A DNA stretch of 8,912 nucleotides from assembly GCA_050732575.1 (NCBI GenBank), contig JBOHRF010000209.1, forward strand, positions 1 to 8,912. The letters are read 5' to 3'. Positions within the stretch are counted from its first letter, which is position 1. Every line of letters begins with the position of its first letter. The DNA is from JBBDWZ01 sp050732575. Its GTDB lineage: Bacteria; Gemmatimonadota; Gemmatimonadetes; Longimicrobiales; RSA9. The notes below the pieces were generated by a model. It did no database searches. It worked only from the letters and a program-made list of their open reading frames with translations, and was not told where the DNA came from. Made by a program: the position numbers and the translations under genes. Below are positions 6,188 through 8,912 of the stretch, in pieces.

Positions 6188-7527
6188 CGATCGATTCCGA
6201 GCCGGCGCATCCGGCGGTACAGGTTTGGACGATCGGTGCTCAAGCGGCGCGCCGCATCGGTGACATTTCCGGCTGCGTCATTCAAAGCATCGAGAATGAG
6301 TGAGCGCTCGTAGTCATCCAGGCGCACGTGCAAGGGCCGTTCGTCCGGGCCCGTGTCATCAGCCACGTCCGGCAACATCCGGCGCAGCTCGCGATCCGTG
6401 ATGAGCTGCGCAGGGTGCAGTATGGCAATGCGCTCACACAGATTGGCCAGTTCACGCACGTTGCCGGGCCAGCGGTAGCGGCGCAGCAGGGTGAGCGCAA
6501 CCTCGGTGATAATGGGCGGGAGCGCACCCGTGCGCTGGTGGTAGCGTTGCAGGAAATAGGTGACCAGCTCGGGCAGGTCACTCAACCGATCGCGCAAGGG
6601 TGGTACCTGGATGGGCACCACATTCAGCCGGTAGAACAGGTCATCGCGGAAGCGACCGGCCAACACTTCATTGCGCAAATCGCGGTTGGTGGCGGCGAGC
6701 ACGCGCACATCGACCTTAGCGGTGCGCTGGCCACCTACGCGCTGATATTCGCCCGTGTCAATGGCGCGCAGCAGTTTGGCTTGCGCCTCAGCGTTGAGGT
6801 CGGCCACTTCATCGAGAAACAGCGTGCCACTGTTGGCCAACTCGAGCTTGCCGCGCCGCGCCTGGTGCGCGCCCGTGAACGCGCCTCGCTCGTGACCAAA
6901 CATCTCCGACTCGATCAACTCACGCGGGATGGCTGCGCTATTGATGCGGACAAAGGGTCCTTCTGATCTCCTGGACTGCGCGTGCAACGCGCCCGCCACC
7001 AGCTCCTTGCCCGTGCCGCTTTCACCGGTGATCAGAACACGCGCGTCCGTGGGTGCAATGGTAGCAATGAGTTCACGGATGCCGCGCAGCGCAATGCTGG
7101 ATCCAATCAGGTGTTGACCGGCGGTCAGCTCGGCGGACAGAGCGCGCGTTTGCGCGCGCGCGCGCCGCAAGGCCAGCGCGCTGTTGATAGTGAGCAGCAC
7201 GGCGTCAGGTGAAAGCGGCTTTTCAATGAAGTGGAAGGCGCCCAGCTTGGTGGCCTGCACGGCATCGCCGAGTGTGGCGCGGCCGCTCATCATCACGACC
7301 GGCACATCAGGATGCCGCTCGACCATGCGGCCCAGAATGGTGATGCCGTCGTCACCGGGCAGCAGCAGATCGAGCAATACTACATCTGCTTCTTCGTTTT
7401 CCAGCTCAGTCAGGCCGTTACGGCCATCGGGCGCGCCAGTAACCCGATAGCCAGCAGCCTGCAGCAGGCCGGCCAGCATGCGGCGGATGTTCGCTTCATC
7501 GTCAACAACCAGAACAGCGCCGGTCAT
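6184..7527 (-). CDS. Sigma-54-dependent response regulator, NtrC/NtrX type
   Basis: 447 residues from the ATG at 7527. Receiver domain (about 1-115): acidic pair Asp9/Asp10, phospho-acceptor Asp53 in VVLLDLLLPGDDG, Ser81 in MMSGRA and Lys103 in FIEKP are all present. After an arginine-rich linker comes the AAA+ sigma-54 activation domain: Walker A GESGTGKE (168-175), the sigma-54-contact loop GAFTGA (215-220), Walker B TLFLDE (about 235-240), then FRDDLFYRLNV and WPGNVREL. The C-terminus carries a Fis-type helix-turn-helix (NVTDAARRLSTDRPNLYRRM). It should therefore bind upstream DNA and remodel sigma-54 RNA polymerase when phosphorylated, presumably by the kinase encoded two genes upstream. 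The ATG lies 13 bp after the lipoprotein stop with GAGAG as ribosome site. An in-frame TTG at 7551 would add eight residues ahead of the receiver and overlap the lipoprotein gene, and is less likely. Its stop overlaps the barrel gene start by 4 bp (ATGA). Target promoters are not identifiable here. Confidence 0.95.
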   Translation of the reverse strand: MTGAVLVVDDEANIRRMLAGLLQAAGYRVTGAPDGRNGLTELENEEADVVLLDLLLPGDDGITILGRMVERHPDVPVVMMSGRATLGDAVQATKLGAFHFIEKPLSPDAVLLTINSALALRRARAQTRALSAELTAGQHLIGSSIALRGIRELIATIAPTDARVLITGESGTGKELVAGALHAQSRRSEGPFVRINSAAIPRELIESEMFGHERGAFTGAHQARRGKLELANSGTLFLDEVADLNAEAQAKLLRAIDTGEYQRVGGQRTAKVDVRVLAATNRDLRNEVLAGRFRDDLFYRLNVVPIQVPPLRDRLSDLPELVTYFLQRYHQRTGALPPIITEVALTLLRRYRWPGNVRELANLCERIAILHPAQLITDRELRRMLPDVADDTGPDERPLHVRLDDYERSLILDALNDAAGNVTDAARRLSTDRPNLYRRMRRLGIDR

Positions 7528-7540
7528 CCGTAAAATGCTC

Positions 7541-8254
7541 TCAAGGCACAATCAAACGGGCCACGACCGGGCGGTTGGCCGCGTCCACCACGCGCGCGCT
7601 CAGACAGCGCATGCGCGCAGCTGGGAAGTAAAAGAGCCGCATGGCCATGTCCGGTGCGTTCTGACTGCTCTTCCCATCGGCCGTGCATTCCCATGCATCG
7701 GCAATGGCGGCACGCGTCAGCTCGGCCACGCTGTCACCTACGGCTTGCGATGGCGCCTGCACGGCCAGGGCAACAGCAGCATCGCCCATCACGTCGGTGG
7801 CAATGTAATTGAGCAGCGTGCGCACCCCGTCGCGCGTGCTGGTGCCGGGTTGGAAGACGGCCGTCATGAGATCGAGTTTGCGCACTTTGTCGATGTTATA
7901 CAATGCATCGTGCAATCGGATGCTGCCACCGCTTTCCACGTTGAGTGTGAGCGTGGTATCACCCACTGGCTTGAAGGCCAGAAAGGCGAGCGTGTAATCG
8001 CCCGCCTTGCCGGGACGCGAGGAGACGAGCTTCGTTTGCTCGGCAAGCTGACGCACCCAGCTGGAATCTTCGCGCGTCGCTACCAGTGCCAGGTCCGTAT
8101 TGAGTCCGTTCAAGCGGGCAGCTGCGTCAGCTACACTGGTGCCCGGCTCGAACTGAATGGCGACCGTGTCATACTCCACCGGCCTGGAGCCTCCCAGCCG
8201 GACGGAGCAGCCGGCCAGGCCTAGAAAAATGACGAAAAAGCGCGTGGTTCTCAT
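7541..8254 (-). CDS. Lipoprotein of unknown function with internal duplication
   Basis: 237 residues. The N-terminus MRTTRFFVIFLGLAGCSV is a lipoprotein signal peptide with lipobox LAGC. Cys16 would be lipidated, followed by Ser at +2, so the outer membrane is the more likely location by the usual sorting rule. I do not recognise the family. Two segments resemble each other: IQFEPGTSVADAAARLN (33-49) and AVFQPGTSTRDGVRTLLN (132-149), each followed by a hydrophobic LALVA/VALAV strand, suggesting two related halves. Two further cysteines, 190 and 217, could form a disulfide in the second half. The ATG at 8254 is preceded by a good ribosome site (AGAGGA, 8 bp away). A TTG at 8305 in the same frame would put 17 polar residues before the signal peptide, so it is rejected. 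It sits between kinase and regulator genes, which points to an envelope sensing or accessory role, as inference only. Confidence 0.85.
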   Translation of the reverse strand: MRTTRFFVIFLGLAGCSVRLGGSRPVEYDTVAIQFEPGTSVADAAARLNGLNTDLALVATREDSSWVRQLAEQTKLVSSRPGKAGDYTLAFLAFKPVGDTTLTLNVESGGSIRLHDALYNIDKVRKLDLMTAVFQPGTSTRDGVRTLLNYIATDVMGDAAVALAVQAPSQAVGDSVAELTRAAIADAWECTADGKSSQNAPDMAMRLFYFPAARMRCLSARVVDAANRPVVARLIVP

Positions 8255-8360
8255 GCCGTTTTCCTCTGGACTGGATCGTGATTCTGCCCGCCTCCCCAAA
8301 CCCAACTTCTCGCGCGCGCACTCTGCATGCCGTCATGCGCACCAGCGCGCGCAGTCGCGC
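8255..8360. other. 106-bp intergenic gap between kinase and lipoprotein genes
   Basis: The gap has GC-alternating stretches (CGCGCGCGC near 8311-8320 and GCGCGC near 8346) and, at its lipoprotein end, the AGAGGA ribosome site (about 8262-8267). A short GCGCG/CGCGC dyad near the kinase stop has no T run, so I do not call a terminator. No clear promoter hexamers are seen. Whether the lipoprotein-regulator-barrel-DUF4390 genes have their own promoter here or are read from the kinase gene cannot be decided from sequence. Confidence 0.4.
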
Positions 8361-8912
8361 TCATCCCTCTCTGCCCGGGTCAGTGGGCAGCTGAATCTCC
8401 ACTTCGGCACCGGGCCCCGTCGATGTTGCTGCGGCAGTGATGGTTCCGCCGTGCTCGAGAATGGTCTGCCGGGCGATGGCCAGACCAAGACCGGTGCCTC
8501 GAGGCTTGGTTGTATAATCTGGTTCGAAGATGCGTTCGGCTGCGCCCGGCGGGAATCCCGGTCCATTGTCTTTCACAACGAGCCGCAGGCGGGCACCGTT
8601 GCCAGATGGCACTTCAATCCGAATCTGAATACGACCGTCTGTTCGACCGCTCACGGCTTCAATGGCGTTGCGCAGTACGTTGCGCAGTGCCTGCTGCAAC
8701 GCGTTGTAATCGGCCAGTACCAACGGCAATGCGGGTGTGGCGACCAGTTCAACGTTGACGTGCGCGGGCACATCGGTCTGGGCCAGCGAGGCCATCAGTT
8801 CGGCCAGGTCAATGGCGGTGCGTGGCCCAGTAGCGGGACGGCCGAGCATGCTGAACTCGCGGGCCAGCTGCTCGAGTCGCGCGGTTTCTTCATGGATCAC
8901 GCGCAACGGCTC
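8361..8912 (-). CDS. Sensor histidine kinase, C-terminal part (5' end outside window)
   Basis: The frame is open from the right edge to a TGA at 8363-8361, giving 183 visible residues. The first ones (EPLRVIHEETARLEQLAREFSMLG) are the second helix of a dimerisation/phosphotransfer domain. The histidine-bearing H-box lies outside. The HATPase domain is complete: N-box NVLRNAIEAV (Asn82 of the visible part), G1 DNGPGF (115-120), F-box region RIFEPDYTTK, G2 GTGLGLA (139-145). The TTK-x-x-GTGLGL pattern and the partner sigma-54 regulator fit the NtrB/NtrY group of kinases. Its sensor domain, membrane segments and true start cannot be seen. It is the natural phosphodonor for the regulator at 6184-7527, although a lipoprotein gene intervenes. 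No receiver domain follows; the protein ends shortly after the ATPase domain with PTDPGREG. Confidence 0.92.
   Translation of the reverse strand, partial: EPLRVIHEETARLEQLAREFSMLGRPATGPRTAIDLAELMASLAQTDVPAHVNVELVATPALPLVLADYNALQQALRNVLRNAIEAVSGRTDGRIQIRIEVPSGNGARLRLVVKDNGPGFPPGAAERIFEPDYTTKPRGTGLGLAIARQTILEHGGTITAAATSTGPGAEVEIQLPTDPGREG

Noticed and set aside
6328..6966. Plus-strand open frame (212 codons) opposite the sigma-54 regulator
   Set aside because: It is a shadow of a well-supported regulator on the other strand, with no domain or ribosome site of its own.
7528..7551. TTG start at 7551 for the response regulator
   Set aside because: It would add eight residues before the receiver's first strand. 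The ATG at 7527 has a GAGAG ribosome site and matches the usual start of receiver domains.
8255..8305. TTG start at 8305 for the lipoprotein
   Set aside because: It would bury the lipoprotein signal peptide behind 17 polar residues. The ATG at 8254 has a strong AGAGGA site.

Overview
The window is GC-rich, and every gene I can support lies on the minus strand, so transcription runs from high to low coordinates. The genes suggest a Gram-negative-type bacterium with an outer membrane: an Omp85-like barrel, a lipoprotein, and a sigma-54 two-component system. The combination with LuxE/LuxC-type acyl reductase genes and a DUF255 protein fits an environmental lineage such as Gemmatimonadota or a neighbouring phylum. 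That placement is an inference from style, not proven. I see no RNA gene, CRISPR array or mobile element.

Upstream block (8912 down to 3816). The 3' part of a sensor histidine kinase enters from the right edge. After 106 bp comes a small lipoprotein of unknown function with an internal duplication. Thirteen bases further on is an NtrC/NtrX-type sigma-54 response regulator (receiver, AAA+, Fis-type HTH). The regulator overlaps by 4 bp (ATGA) a 579-residue outer-membrane barrel protein. That protein in turn overlaps by 4 bp (TTGA) a secreted DUF4390-like protein. The tight spacing indicates translational coupling and a single signal-transduction/envelope operon. The likely logic is that the kinase and regulator sense and control an envelope process in which the lipoprotein, barrel and DUF4390 protein take part. 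What is sensed cannot be read from the sequence.

Spacer (3815 to 3670). This 146-bp gap holds five tandem copies of a 7-mer (GTCACRC) and an AT-rich patch. It is the probable boundary between the two transcription units.

Downstream block (3669 down to 1). A cytoplasmic thioredoxin-fold DUF255 (YyaL/SPATA20-like) protein is followed after 4 bp by a LuxE-type acyl-protein synthetase. LuxE overlaps by 4 bp (ATGA) a LuxC-type acyl-CoA reductase that runs off the left edge. LuxE and LuxC together make a fatty-acid (or acyl) reductase that yields aldehydes. No luciferase genes are visible, so the pathway is probably a non-luminous use of this module, such as fatty aldehyde or alcohol synthesis.

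The most notable features are a sevenfold 12-bp tandem repeat that builds the hydrophobic core of the barrel protein's signal peptide, the repeat-domain-plus-barrel architecture, and the coupling of a sigma-54 two-component system to an outer-membrane protein through an operon.
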